NCBI RefSeq assembly: GCF_033880585.1
Contig: NZ_CP137624.1
Location: forward strand, 2,453,501 to 2,517,500
Length of the DNA: 64,000 nt
DNA from: Lysinibacillus louembei
GTDB lineage: Bacteria > Bacillota > Bacilli > Bacillales_A > Planococcaceae
Reading direction: 5' to 3'
A program made the translations under genes and the position numbers. Shown here one piece after another: positions 34,231 through 43,160 of the stretch; positions within the stretch are counted from its first letter, which is position 1, and every line of letters begins with the position of its first letter. The notes beneath the pieces are model-generated. The model worked only from the letters and a program-made list of their open reading frames with translations. It ran no database searches and was not told the origin of the DNA.

Positions 34231-35196
34231 ATGAAATTATTAGAAGAGGTACAGTTAAAGCCTGTTGACAGTTTAAAGGGAAAAGATTTATTAACATTGC
34301 TTGATTACACAAGCGAGGAAGTGCAGGCATTAATCAAGCTTGCAACACAGATGAAAATCGTGACAAAGCAAGGCAAATGCCCACGTTTACTAGAAGGTAA
34401 GACGCTTGGCATGATTTTTGAAAAAAGCTCCACTCGTACACGCGTTTCATTTGAAGTAGGCATGCAGCAGCTAGGTGGCTATGGCATGTATATGAATGCA
34501 CGCGATATGCAAATCGGTCGTGGAGAGCCTGTTGCAGATACAGGTCGTGTGTTATCAGGTTATTTAGATGGAATTATGATTCGTGCCAATTCTCACACGA
34601 TGGTCGAGGAGCTTGCACAATCTGCAACAATCCCAGTGATTAACGGTTTAACAGATTTAGATCATCCTTGCCAAGCATTAGCTGACTTAGAAACAATCGC
34701 TGAGCATAAAGGCGAGCTAAAAGGCTTGAAGGTAGCATATGTAGGTGATGGCAATAATGTGGCACATGCACTTGTCATTGCAGCGGCACATGTAGGAATG
34801 CATGTAGCAGTAGCAACACCTGCTGGCTATGAATGTGATGCAACAATTATGGAGCAGGCACAACAAATTGCACTAGCAAATGGTGGCTCTGTACTTGCAA
34901 CACATAACCCAGTTGAGGCAGTGAAAAATGCAGATGCTATTTATGCAGATGTATGGACATCGATGGGGCAGGAAGAGGAAACAGAGCAACGCTTAAAGGA
35001 TTTCCGAGGCTATCAAATTAACGATGAGCTGGTCGCACATGCGAAGCCTGATTATATGTTTTTACACTGCTTACCAGCACATCGTGAAGAAGAAGTAGCG
35101 ACATCTGTTATTGATGGACCAAACTCTTATATTTTTGAGCAAGCAGAAAATCGTTTGCATGCACAAAAGGCAGTATTAATTTCTTTATTAGCGTAG
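34231..35196 (+). CDS. argF: Ornithine carbamoyltransferase
   Basis: Makes citrulline from ornithine and carbamoyl phosphate. The carbamoyl-phosphate loop STRTR is at 67-71, DHPCQ near 145-149 and the ornithine-site HCLP at 279-282. The ATG at 34231 follows CAGAGGTG; an in-frame GTG at 34219 is part of that site. 321 residues. No other arginine gene is adjacent, so it may be the anabolic enzyme placed alone or part of a catabolic route; sequence alone does not decide. Confidence 0.95.
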   Translation: MKLLEEVQLKPVDSLKGKDLLTLLDYTSEEVQALIKLATQMKIVTKQGKCPRLLEGKTLGMIFEKSSTRTRVSFEVGMQQLGGYGMYMNARDMQIGRGEPVADTGRVLSGYLDGIMIRANSHTMVEELAQSATIPVINGLTDLDHPCQALADLETIAEHKGELKGLKVAYVGDGNNVAHALVIAAAHVGMHVAVATPAGYECDATIMEQAQQIALANGGSVLATHNPVEAVKNADAIYADVWTSMGQEEETEQRLKDFRGYQINDELVAHAKPDYMFLHCLPAHREEEVATSVIDGPNSYIFEQAENRLHAQKAVLISLLA

Positions 35197-35528
35197 ATAA
35201 CAAGTTGCGGGTCGCAACTGTATCTAATAGATCAATTGCGCCTTGGCGTAATTGCGTCCAGATTTTTTCGAGCTAGCTCGAAAAGTACCTTTTTAAAATC
35301 TGTGACATCCACCGGAGGTTTGATTTTGATTCAGCGTTTAGCTGAATCAAAATCGGGCATTTGCAAGCAGGTAGCGCAACCAAATGCTGTCGTAGTTCCC
35401 TTTAATCGCTGTACGGGAGACGCTGTCCACGATTAAATAACTACATTGCGATGAATGTAATCAAGATGGACTACACCATCGCTACATAGCGAAAGCAATC
35501 CAGGAGACGCTGGATTGCTTTTTTACTG
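35197..35528 (+). other. Hairpin-dense noncoding region after argF
   Basis: Nearly every base can join a local hairpin. Examples: GTTGCG/CGCAAC (35203-35217), CAATTGCGCC/GGCGTAATTG (35233-35254), TTTTCGAGC/GCTCGAAAA (about 35268-35287), GATTTTGATTCAGC/GCTGAATCAAAATC (about 35324-35356), TTTAATCG/CGATTAAA flanked by GTAGTT/AACTAC (about 35391-35446), ATGG/CCAT, CGCT/AGCG, and finally AAGCAATCCA/TGGATTGCTT plus six T (35493-35524), an intrinsic terminator. A 66-codon frame through it has no ribosome-binding site. Candidate 3' UTR RNA, small RNA or interspersed palindromic repeat. Confidence 0.6.
35493..35524 (+). terminator. Terminator ending the argF transcript or downstream RNA
   Basis: Perfect 10-bp stem (35493-35502 with 35511-35520) and TTTTTT. 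Confidence 0.85.
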
Positions 35529-35735
35529 CTAATTAAATTGTGTCGCTAGCTTTTCTGTAAAGTGTTGGCGTTCTTGTTCATCCGCTACATTCCACCATTT
35601 TTCTAAAAACACGCCGAGCCCTGGTAATAAGTGCTCCTCGCCACGCTCAATTGCATCCTCTACAATATCAGTTAATTCCTGTGCATTTTGCCCTGCAACA
35701 TTAGCAGTAATTGCTTGTCGTATTTGAAAGTTCAT
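35529..35735 (-). CDS. sspI: Small acid-soluble spore protein SspI
   Basis: A 68-residue minor SASP packed in the spore core; starts NFQIRQAITANVAGQNAQEL with the family's VEDAIERGEEHLLPGLG block. AAAGGAGAT precedes the ATG. Normally transcribed in the forespore (SigG). Its presence shows the organism sporulates. Located next to ysgA as in Bacillus. Confidence 0.95.
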   Translation of the reverse strand: MNFQIRQAITANVAGQNAQELTDIVEDAIERGEEHLLPGLGVFLEKWWNVADEQERQHFTEKLATQFN

Positions 35736-35855
35736 CGTTCAATCTCCTTTAAAAAATATCAGTATATTGTTACTATGGACAAAATCAGTGGAATTATACT
35801 TTTCAAAATAATTTTATGATAAAATGAGGCATTGAGAAAAAAAGGGCGGTATTGA

Positions 35856-36614
35856 ATGATGAAACGAATTGAATCAACACAAAATGCATTGGTGAAGCAT
35901 TGGAAAAAGCTTGTGACAACACGCAAGGAACGCGAAAAATCAAGTGAGTTTATCGTGGAAGGCTTTCATCTTGTAGAAGAGGCATTAAAAAATAAAGAGC
36001 AAATTGTACAAATTATCGTCAAGGACAATGTAGATTTACCACTGCTTTGGTCAATTGATGATGTGGAGATTGTGCAAGTAAATGAGGCAGTCGCTAAAGA
36101 GTTAGCTGAAACCGAGCAATCACAAGGCGTCTTTGCACATTGCAAGCAGCCAAAAATAGAGGGTATGAATGCATGGCGCAAAGTATTACTTGTCGATGCG
36201 GTACAGGACCCAGGCAATATTGGTACAATGATTCGCACGGCAGATGCGGCTGGCTTAGATGCGGTTATATTAGGGAAAGGCAGTGCAGACGCCTTCAACC
36301 CGAAAACATTGCGCTCGGCACAAGGCTCACATTTCCATATTCCTGTAGTACGTGGCGATTTAGCTGAATGGATAGAAAATCTGCAAGACGAAGGTGTTGC
36401 TGTCTACGGCACAGCGCTTGAAAATGCGGTATCGTACAAGGATATCCAAGCAACAGATGCCTTTGCATTAATCGTTGGCAATGAAGGCAGTGGTATTAGC
36501 CCACAGCTTTTAGCGAAGACAGATCAAAACATTATCATCCCGATTTTAGGGCAGGCTGAATCATTGAATGTAGCTGTCGCGACAGGGATTTTATTGTATG
36601 CGTTTGTGAAATAG
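35856..36614 (+). CDS. ysgA: TrmH/SpoU-family RNA 2'-O-methyltransferase (YsgA)
   Basis: A 252-residue SPOUT methyltransferase. An N-terminal substrate-binding part (STQNALVKHWKKLVTTRKER) precedes the knot domain with motifs DPGNIGTMIRTA (near 128-139), GNEGSGIS (near 208-215) and LNVAVATGILLY at the end. Targets rRNA ribose; exact site unknown. Two tandem ATG codons occur at 35856-35861. Lies between sspI and pheST as in B. subtilis. Confidence 0.92.
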   Translation: MMKRIESTQNALVKHWKKLVTTRKEREKSSEFIVEGFHLVEEALKNKEQIVQIIVKDNVDLPLLWSIDDVEIVQVNEAVAKELAETEQSQGVFAHCKQPKIEGMNAWRKVLLVDAVQDPGNIGTMIRTADAAGLDAVILGKGSADAFNPKTLRSAQGSHFHIPVVRGDLAEWIENLQDEGVAVYGTALENAVSYKDIQATDAFALIVGNEGSGISPQLLAKTDQNIIIPILGQAESLNVAVATGILLYAFVK

Positions 36615-36620
36615 AAAGGA

Positions 36621-36650
36621 GGGCTGTTCATTTTTGAACAGCCCCTGTTA
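36621..36650 (+). terminator. ysgA terminator
   Basis: Perfect 10-bp stem GGGCTGTTCA (36621-36630) with TGAACAGCCC (36635-36644). Confidence 0.75.
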
Positions 36651-36658
36651 GTTTCGTT

Positions 36659-36731
36659 GAGCGAATTTAGTTGCTGGATGAGCGAATTTCCACATTGGAT
36701 GAGCGAATTTTGTCATCCGTTGGGCGAATTA
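36659..36731 (+). repeat. Four 21-bp tandem repeats with GAGCGAATTT core
   Basis: Cores start at 36659, 36680, 36701 and 36722, exactly 21 bp apart. The first three read GAGCGAATTT and the last GGGCGAATTA. The intervening 11 bases vary except for a GGAT or CGTT before the core. One isolated GAGCGAATTTTC also occurs at 62576-62587. Confidence 0.85.
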
Positions 36732-36795
36732 TTACTTTAGTACTAAAAATCTCGATATCTTCGTTTCAAATTCATTATCATTTTTAGTAATCAAC

Positions 36796-36824
36796 TTGAA
36801 CCTTCTACAAAAATAGCGTAGAAT
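36796..36824 (+). promoter_or_regulatory. pheST promoter
   Basis: TTGAAC (36796-36801), 17-bp spacer, TAGAAT (36819-36824). Confidence 0.7.
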
Positions 36825-36831
36825 AAAAACA

Positions 36832-37098
36832 TATTGTATAAATAAATGCATTGACCGGGAAGAGTAGGTTCAATTGATTCATTTAAGGGAGTGCAAGCCG
36901 CGACTGAAAGCTTGCATAATGAAATCGAACACTACAGTTCACCCCGCGAGCAGCTATTCGGGAATTCGCACATCAGCATCGAAGAAAGAATAGCCGGCGT
37001 TTAACGCGTCGTTATGTAAATGAAGTGATTGCAATAGCAATAACTAGGGTGGTACCGCGAACATTCAACCTCGTCCCTTTTTTAGGGCGGGGTTTTTT
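36832..37098 (+). promoter_or_regulatory. T-box leader of pheST
   Basis: tRNA-Phe-sensing T-box. The AGTA motif is at about 36862; TGCAAGC/GCTTGCA forms part of stem I; the specifier is GAA-TTC with TTC (Phe) at 36965-36967. The T-box AGGGTGGTACCGCG is at 37046-37059. The terminator AACCTCG-CCC (37067-37077) pairs with GGGCGGGGTT (37085-37094), followed by T. Confidence 0.93.
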
Positions 37099-37129
37099 TG
37101 TTTGTACATCATTTGAAGGAGGAAAAATA

Positions 37130-38167
37130 ATGGAACAACAATTGAATCAATTGAAAGCAGAAATGCTACAAAAAATTGAAGAAGCAGCCAATTTAAAAGC
37201 ATTAAACGAAGTGCGTGTTGCGTACTTAGGCAAAAAAGGACCAATTACAGATTTATTAAAAGGGATGGGGAAGCTATCTGCTGAAGAGCGTCCGAAAATG
37301 GGAGCCTTGGTCAATACAGTGCGTGAGCAAGTAACGACTGAATTAGAGGCAAAGGCAGCGATTTTAGAGGAACAGGCAATTCAAGCGCAATTAGAGCAAG
37401 AATCAATTGACGTGACATTGCCAGGTGCAGCGGTGAAATCAGGAAACCGTCATCCATTAACACGCGTTATTGAGGAAATTGAAGATTTATTCATTTCAAT
37501 GGGCTACGAAATTGCAGAAGGGCCAGAAGTGGAAAAAGACTACTACAATTTCGAGGCATTAAACTTACCGAAAGACCATCCAGCACGTGATATGCAGGAT
37601 ACGTTTTATATTTCCGAGGAAATTTTATTGCGTACACAAACATCGCCAGTACAAGCACGTACAATGGAGGCGAAACAAGGTGCAGCAGTGCGCATTATTT
37701 GTCCAGGGAAAGTATTCCGTCGCGATTCAGACGATGCAACACACTCGCATCAATTCATGCAAATTGAAGGCCTTGTTGTAGGCGAAAATATTTGTATGAG
37801 CGATTTAAAGGGTACGCTTGATGTCTTAACGAAAAAAATGTTTGGTGCTGATCGTGAAATTCGTTTACGTCCATCCTTTTTCCCGTTCACAGAGCCTTCT
37901 GTAGAGGTTGACGTATCATGCTTCAAATGTGGTGGCTCAGGCTGTAACGTATGTAAGCAAACTGGATGGATTGAAATTTTAGGCTCAGGCATGGTACATC
38001 CAAATGTACTTGAAATGGCTGGCTATGATCCGAAAAAGGTATCTGGTTTTGCATTTGGTATTGGTGTAGAGCGTATTGCCATGCTGAAATACGGTGTAGA
38101 CGATATTCGTCATTTTTATACAAACGATGTGCGCTTCCTATCACAATTTGAGCGCGCAGAAGGGTAA
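37130..38167 (+). CDS. pheS: Phenylalanyl-tRNA synthetase alpha subunit
   Basis: Catalytic subunit of the (alpha-beta)2 class II enzyme. N-terminal coiled-coil tRNA-binding arm (1-90), then the core with [14 protein letters not shown], motif 2 ([19 protein letters not shown]) and motif 3 ([13 protein letters not shown]). The ATG at 37130 follows GAAGGAGG and gives 345 residues; an in-frame start at 37025 would overlap the T-box terminator. Transcribed with pheT (12-bp gap). Confidence 0.97.
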   Translation: MEQQLNQLKAEMLQKIEEAANLKALNEVRVAYLGKKGPITDLLKGMGKLSAEERPKMGALVNTVREQVTTELEAKAAILEEQAIQAQLEQESIDVTLPGAAVKSGNRHPLTRVIEEIEDLFISMGYEIAEGPEVEKDYYNFEALNLPKDHPARDMQDTFYISEEILLRTQTSPVQARTMEAKQGAAVRIICPGKVFRRDSDDATHSHQFMQIEGLVVGENICMSDLKGTLDVLTKKMFGADREIRLRPSFFPFTEPSVEVDVSCFKCGGSGCNVCKQTGWIEILGSGMVHPNVLEMAGYDPKKVSGFAFGIGVERIAMLKYGVDDIRHFYTNDVRFLSQFERAEG

Positions 38168-38179
38168 GGTGGAAGAACG

Positions 38180-40588
38180 ATGTTAGTATCATTGAAATGG
38201 CTTAGCCAATATGTTGATTTCTCAAACTTAGCACCAGCTGAATTAGCAGAAAAAATTACACGTTCAGGTATTGAAGTGGACGCTGTGATTGACCGCTCAC
38301 AGGGCATGACAAATGTCGTTGTTGGGCATGTTGTTTCAAAAGAAAAGCACCCTGAAGCAGATAAATTAAATATTTGTCAAGTTGATGTTGGTGAAGAAAG
38401 CTTACAGCAAATTATTTGTGGTGCACCAAATGTTGATGCAGGACAAAAGGTGATTGTCGCTCGTCCAGGCGCCCATTTACCAGGCGGCATTAAAATTAAA
38501 AAAGCGAAGCTACGTGGTCAAGAGTCAAATGGAATGATTTGCTCATTACAAGAATTAGGCATTGAAGGTCGCCTTGTACCAAAAGCCTATGCCGAAGGGA
38601 TTTATGTGCTACCAGAGGATAGCGTGCCAGGCACAGATGCACTTGAGCTATTAGGCTTACGCGACACAGTGTTAGAGCTAGGTTTAACAGCAAACCGCTC
38701 TGATGCTATGTCAATGCTAGGCGTTGCTTACGAAGTTGCAGCAATTTTAGACACGGATGTAAAACTACCTGAAATCACATACGCAACATCAAATGAAAAA
38801 GCAGCAGATGTCTTGCAGCTTGAAGTACAAGATACGACAGTGAACCCATTGTATGTTGCGAAAGTTGTTAAAAATATTCAAGTGGCTGAGTCACCATTAT
38901 GGCTACAGCATTATTTAATGGCTGGTGGCATTCGTCCACATAACAATGTAGTCGATATTACGAACTATATTTTATTAGAATACGGTCAGCCATTGCATGC
39001 CTTCGACTACAATCAATTAAGTACAGGGAAAATCGTCACACGCCCAGCGCAGGCAGGCGAAAAAATGACGACATTAGATGATATTGAACGCACATTACAG
39101 CCGCATAACTATTTAATTACAAATGGTGAAGTAGCAGAGGCAGTTGCGGGTGTCATGGGTGGTGCGAAATCAGAGGTTTCTGATGCGACAACAACTGTTG
39201 TCATTGAATCTGCTTATTTCGCAGGCTCATCTGTGCGCCGTACATCGAAGGATTTAGGCTTACGCTCAGACTCTTCAGCACGCTTCGAAAAGGGAGTAGA
39301 CCCGAATCGCGTATTGCTTGCAGCAGAGCGTGCAGCACAGCTATTAGCTGAACTGGCAGGCGGCGAGGTATTAGAAGGAACGGTGCTAGTTGATGAACTG
39401 GATAAAACACCAAAGCAAGTTATCGTATCACCAGATTTCATTAATGCACGCCTTGGTATGAAAATTTCATTAGAGGACATGATTTCGATTTTAAATCGCC
39501 TACAATTCGGCGTAGAAGCGGCGAACGGTGTCTTAATTGTTGATGTACCAACACGTCGTGGTGATATTACAATTGAAGAGGATATCGTGGAAGAAATTGC
39601 ACGCCTGTATGGCTATGATGAAATTCCGATGACATTGCCAGCATCAGGTGAGCAAGTAGGTGGCTTAACACCATATCAAGCGAAGCGCCGTGTTGTGCGT
39701 AATGTGATGGAGGGGGCAGGCTTATACCAAGCGGTGACTTACTCATTAACATCTGCTGAGGATGCACAAAAATTTGCATTACAAAAAGAGGAAACAACGA
39801 AGCTTTTAATGCCAATGAGTGAAGAACACTCAACATTGCGTCAAAGCTTGCTGCCACATTTAATTGATGCAGTTAGCCATAACGTGGCACGTCAAGTAAA
39901 CGACGTAGCATTGTATGAAATTGGCTCTGTCTTCCTTGGGAAAACGGCGGAAGATTTACCGCATGAGGAAGAGCATTTAGCGATTGCCTTAACAGGTCGT
40001 TGGATAGATAACGCATGGCAAGGTGAGAAAAAAGCAGTCGATTTCTTCGTCGCAAAAGGCATTGTAGAGGCATTGTTTGCGCAGCTAGGCTTAACTGCGG
40101 CAGTGCGTTATGAAAAAGCGGCAGTAGAAGGCTTACACCCTGGACGTACAGCACATATTTTATTAAATGACGAAGTAATTGGGGTAATCGGTCAATTACA
40201 TCCTGCTGAGCAGAAAAAGAGCGATTTAAAAGAAACTTATGTAGTGGAAATGAAGCTAGCCGCTATTTTAAATGCAGAAGTAGAAGGACTTGTTTATAGC
40301 CCTGTTCCACGCTTCCCAAGCATTACGCGTGATATTGCATTAGAGCTAGACCGCGCAACAGCGGCAGGCGAAATCGAAGCGATTATTCGTGCGGCAGGTA
40401 CGAAGCTATTGAAAAATGTTAAAGTGTTCGACGTATACCAAGGTGAAAAAGTAGCAGCAGACAAAAAATCCGTTGCCTTTTCATTAACATACTTCGATGC
40501 AGAGCGCACATTAACAGACGAAGAAGTTGTCGCAGCGCATAACAAAGTATTAAAAGCACTTGCAGCAGCAGGAGCAGAAGTACGTTAA
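38180..40588 (+). CDS. pheT: Phenylalanyl-tRNA synthetase beta subunit
   Basis: An 802-residue editing and tRNA-recognition subunit: N-terminal EMAP/OB tRNA-binding domain (about 40-150), B3/B4 editing region (about 210-380), B5 domain (about 405-475), core-like region and C-terminal FDX-ACB anticodon domain (last 95 residues, PVPRFPSITRDIALELD). GGTGGAAG precedes the ATG. Strong terminator at 40599-40636. Confidence 0.97.
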   Translation: MLVSLKWLSQYVDFSNLAPAELAEKITRSGIEVDAVIDRSQGMTNVVVGHVVSKEKHPEADKLNICQVDVGEESLQQIICGAPNVDAGQKVIVARPGAHLPGGIKIKKAKLRGQESNGMICSLQELGIEGRLVPKAYAEGIYVLPEDSVPGTDALELLGLRDTVLELGLTANRSDAMSMLGVAYEVAAILDTDVKLPEITYATSNEKAADVLQLEVQDTTVNPLYVAKVVKNIQVAESPLWLQHYLMAGGIRPHNNVVDITNYILLEYGQPLHAFDYNQLSTGKIVTRPAQAGEKMTTLDDIERTLQPHNYLITNGEVAEAVAGVMGGAKSEVSDATTTVVIESAYFAGSSVRRTSKDLGLRSDSSARFEKGVDPNRVLLAAERAAQLLAELAGGEVLEGTVLVDELDKTPKQVIVSPDFINARLGMKISLEDMISILNRLQFGVEAANGVLIVDVPTRRGDITIEEDIVEEIARLYGYDEIPMTLPASGEQVGGLTPYQAKRRVVRNVMEGAGLYQAVTYSLTSAEDAQKFALQKEETTKLLMPMSEEHSTLRQSLLPHLIDAVSHNVARQVNDVALYEIGSVFLGKTAEDLPHEEEHLAIALTGRWIDNAWQGEKKAVDFFVAKGIVEALFAQLGLTAAVRYEKAAVEGLHPGRTAHILLNDEVIGVIGQLHPAEQKKSDLKETYVVEMKLAAILNAEVEGLVYSPVPRFPSITRDIALELDRATAAGEIEAIIRAAGTKLLKNVKVFDVYQGEKVAADKKSVAFSLTYFDAERTLTDEEVVAAHNKVLKALAAAGAEVR

Positions 40589-40598
40589 TAACCAATAA

Positions 40599-40636
40599 CA
40601 AAAGGAGACCGTTGCGGCGGTCTCCTTTTGTTTTTA
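40599..40636 (+). terminator. pheST terminator
   Basis: AAAAGGAGACC (40600-40610) pairs with GGTCTCCTTTT (40619-40629), then GTTTTT. Confidence 0.9.
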
Positions 40637-41005
40637 AATTTGCACTTCACTCATCAATGCATGGGTATTACCTTCTGTATCCTTAAAAAACACCATCCAT
40701 GTTTCCACCTGTCCCATTTTCGCTACCATATGAGGTGCATCTATAAAGATCACACCTTTATCTACTAAGTTTTCATAAATGCTTTTAATGTCATTTACTT
40801 GAAAATAAATAACAGAGCTTGAGGAAGCGAACTCCTCTTTTTCAGGAAGTGATAGCAGAAGTCGCAGTCCATTACATTCAAAAAAAGCCATTGTATCTGT
40901 GTTAAATAGAAGTGTGAGCCCTAATTTCTCTTTATAAAAAACTAATGCGCGACCTAAATCTTTAACAGTTACCCCAATTTGTCCTACTTTTTGAATCATT
41001 GTCAT
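40634..41005 (-). CDS. VOC/glyoxalase-family protein
   Basis: A 123-residue single vicinal-oxygen-chelate domain with two beta-alpha-beta-beta-beta halves: VGQIGVTVKDLGRALVFYKE at the start and VIYFQVNDIKSIYENL in the second half, ending DTEGNTHALM. Substrate unknown. It lies just downstream of the broken AraC gene and both may form one unit. Confidence 0.85.
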   Translation of the reverse strand: MTMIQKVGQIGVTVKDLGRALVFYKEKLGLTLLFNTDTMAFFECNGLRLLLSLPEKEEFASSSSVIYFQVNDIKSIYENLVDKGVIFIDAPHMVAKMGQVETWMVFFKDTEGNTHALMSEVQI

Positions 41006-41038
41006 ATTCTCCTTTCAAATAACTATTCTAAGAATAAA

Positions 41039-41911
41039 TCATTTCTTAAAATCTTTCTTATCCAATATCACTTTTTTTCGATATTCTGTAGGAGAGATTC
41101 CAACATATTGTTTAAACATTTTGCTAAAGGACACAGGATTTTGAAAGCCTAGCTGAAAGGTTATATTTGTCATATTTTTATCTTCATCTTGTAATAGCTA
41201 CCTCGCTTTTTGAACTCTAAATTCGGATATATGCTGGTGTGGCGTTTTACCGTATATCTGGTAATAAGCTCTCAGTAAATGGTTAGCAGATAAACAAGCG
41301 ATTTGTGCAATTTCATTTAATTTTAATGGTGTATGAAAATATGACCTAATATAGTCATGAGCTATACTGATTCTTTTATATAATTCTTCACGTGTAGAAG
41401 GACGAACCGCCTTTAATGATTCCATTTCTTTGTATGCATGAAAATGTTCATTCAAAAGAGATTGCATAATTATATGAAATGGCTCCTCATAGCCAGCCGT
41501 ATCCATTTCAAGGCCAGGTAATGCCTGTTTAAAGGATTGTAGCTGAGCAGATAAAGCATTATTTTTATGAAAGGTTTTATCAAAAAAGTCGATAGAATCT
41601 ATCTCCTTATATGGATCAGTTAAAAGCGTATCGTTTTTTTCTTTTAATGCACGAAACACTTCCCCAGCAAAACCATCTTTAAAGAAAATACAAAAAGACT
41701 CCACTTCGGTTATTTCCTCAATGGAGATGGTGTAAGGACCTTCATTAAGTAGAAGGTATCTACTTTCCTCTACAGTATAAAAACCATAATTGGTCTTATA
41801 ATGAGCTTTGCCATTTGAGAATGTTTTAATAGATAGTTGGCCATTCCCTTCCCAATAAAATTGCTTACTCTTTGCATGTAAAATAAAATTGGAAGATTCA
41901 CTCTTCGACAT
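41039..41911 (-). pseudogene. AraC-family regulator interrupted by an in-frame amber codon
   Basis: The frame encodes a 290-residue cupin-like sensor plus C-terminal AraC helix-turn-helix region. The first HTH (LNEIAQIACLSANHLLRAYY) is intact, but TAG at 41198-41200 follows QKAR. The same frame then continues LLQDEDKNMTNITFQLGFQ and KMFKQYVGISPTEYR, the second HTH, to a TGA at 41039. So one base substitution (for example CAG to TAG) ends the product at 237 residues and removes the second DNA-binding helix. The truncated protein is unlikely to bind DNA normally. Confidence 0.8.
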
Positions 41912-41941
41912 CTAAAAAGCTCCTTTGCTGTAAGCTAAAAA

Positions 41942-42424
41942 CTACTCAATCTCCTCAGCCGCTTTTTTTGGCTTCACAACCCCATAAATAGCTCCAAGCA
42001 CTGCACTGATCGTATGGATAAATAAAAACGTATAGTAATTAATAAACACTCGGTTCGTATATTCATTTAAAACAGGAAGACCGTAGATTTGAGATTGTGG
42101 GTCATATGTTGTGCCACCAAGTGAGGCATACACATCATTTTTGTACTGCACTGCATAATAGCCTGTAGCGATAATCAATCCAATACCTGCGATGACTAAA
42201 ATATTGCGTAATATTGAGTCTTTTGAGCCTCGCGCTAGCTCCATGAAAAAACGAAATGTCACAAATAAGCTTAATAAAATAAAAGGGGTAATAAGTGCAA
42301 GCCCCACAATACCTAAATTGCCATGTTTCACTGTATCATCCAGTTGAAATGTGAAAAAATATTCAATAATCATCACGCCAAATAAAGAAATGGCGATGCT
42401 AATAAGCCAGCTTTTTCTTAACAT
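41942..42424 (-). CDS. Four-helix membrane protein, function unknown
   Basis: A 160-residue protein with four membrane helices (about 8-25, 40-62, 72-90, 128-150) and a loop of about 35 residues (YDPQSQIYGLPVLNEY) before the last. Plan resembles DUF4199-type proteins, but I am not sure. GGAGG precedes the ATG closely. Divergent from the isochorismatase gene. Confidence 0.6.
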   Translation of the reverse strand: MLRKSWLISIAISLFGVMIIEYFFTFQLDDTVKHGNLGIVGLALITPFILLSLFVTFRFFMELARGSKDSILRNILVIAGIGLIIATGYYAVQYKNDVYASLGGTTYDPQSQIYGLPVLNEYTNRVFINYYTFLFIHTISAVLGAIYGVVKPKKAAEEIE

Positions 42425-42537
42425 TTAAAAAACCTCCTCGCCATACAACTATACATAAAATAGAGAGGCTGTTCAATGCTGTAAATTGTAAAACATATAG
42501 GCAGGTTTTATAATAAGGAGAAAAGGGGGAATCATCC

Positions 42538-43074
42538 ATGTTGCAAAAAGAAGAAGCAGTACTTGTTTTAATTGATATACAAGGTAAGCTTGCACAAATC
42601 GTAGAAAATAGCGAAAATGTCATTCACAATATTGTAAAAGTAGTGAAGGGTGCAAATGTATTGGAGCTGCCAATTTTATGGCTAGAGCAATATCCGAAAG
42701 GCTTGGGTCCCACAACACCTGAAATTGCTGCTGAAATTAACGGACAGCCAATTGAGAAAATTACATTTAGCGCCTATGATACAGAGGAATTTCGTGTAAA
42801 GCTTGAAGCAACAGGCCGCAAAAAAATATTGCTTGCAGGTATTGAAGCGCATATTTGTGTCTATCAAACGGCAGCACATTTACTTGCAAACGGCTATGAA
42901 GTCGAGGTTTTAGTGGACTGTGTATCCTCACGTACGGCAGAAAATCGCCAGCTCGGTATTGGTAAAATGCTACAGCTAGGCGCTAAACAAACGAGCGTAG
43001 AAATGGCTTTATTTGAAATGCAGCAAGTCGCAAAAGGTGACGCTTTTAAAGCGATTAGCACCATCGTAAAATAA
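42538..43074 (+). CDS. Isochorismatase-family hydrolase
   Basis: A 178-residue cysteine hydrolase with the triad Asp13, Lys74 and Cys107 (GIEAHICVYQT) of the YcaC-like subgroup. Substrate unknown; it stands alone, without siderophore genes. AAAAGGGGGAA precedes the ATG. Confidence 0.92.
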   Translation: MLQKEEAVLVLIDIQGKLAQIVENSENVIHNIVKVVKGANVLELPILWLEQYPKGLGPTTPEIAAEINGQPIEKITFSAYDTEEFRVKLEATGRKKILLAGIEAHICVYQTAAHLLANGYEVEVLVDCVSSRTAENRQLGIGKMLQLGAKQTSVEMALFEMQQVAKGDAFKAISTIVK

Positions 43075-43079
43075 ATATA

Positions 43080-43106
43080 GAACATTTGTTCCTTTTGGTG
43101 TATAAT
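43080..43106 (+). promoter_or_regulatory. Promoter of the PhnB-like gene with LexA/DinR-like box
   Basis: TATAAT at 43101-43106. GAACATTTGTTC (43080-43091) has the GAAC-N4-GTTC form of the Bacillus SOS box and overlaps where a -35 would lie. Confidence 0.35.
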
Positions 43107-43160
43107 AAAAAACGTAATATTGTACAAGCTACTACTAAATTGAGATGGAGAGTGGATAAG

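Noticed and set aside
35236-35436. 66-codon plus-strand reading frame after argF
   Set aside because: It runs through several perfect hairpins, lacks a ribosome-binding site, and has an unnatural composition; the region is better read as noncoding.
36659-36731. 21-bp repeats considered as a CRISPR array
   Set aside because: The repeat core is only 10 bp with 11-bp linkers, far below CRISPR repeat and spacer lengths, and no cas genes are present.
41198-41200. TAG in the AraC gene as programmed read-through or pyrrolysine
   Set aside because: No read-through context or structure is evident and pyrrolysine machinery is not expected in this group; a nonsense mutation is simpler.
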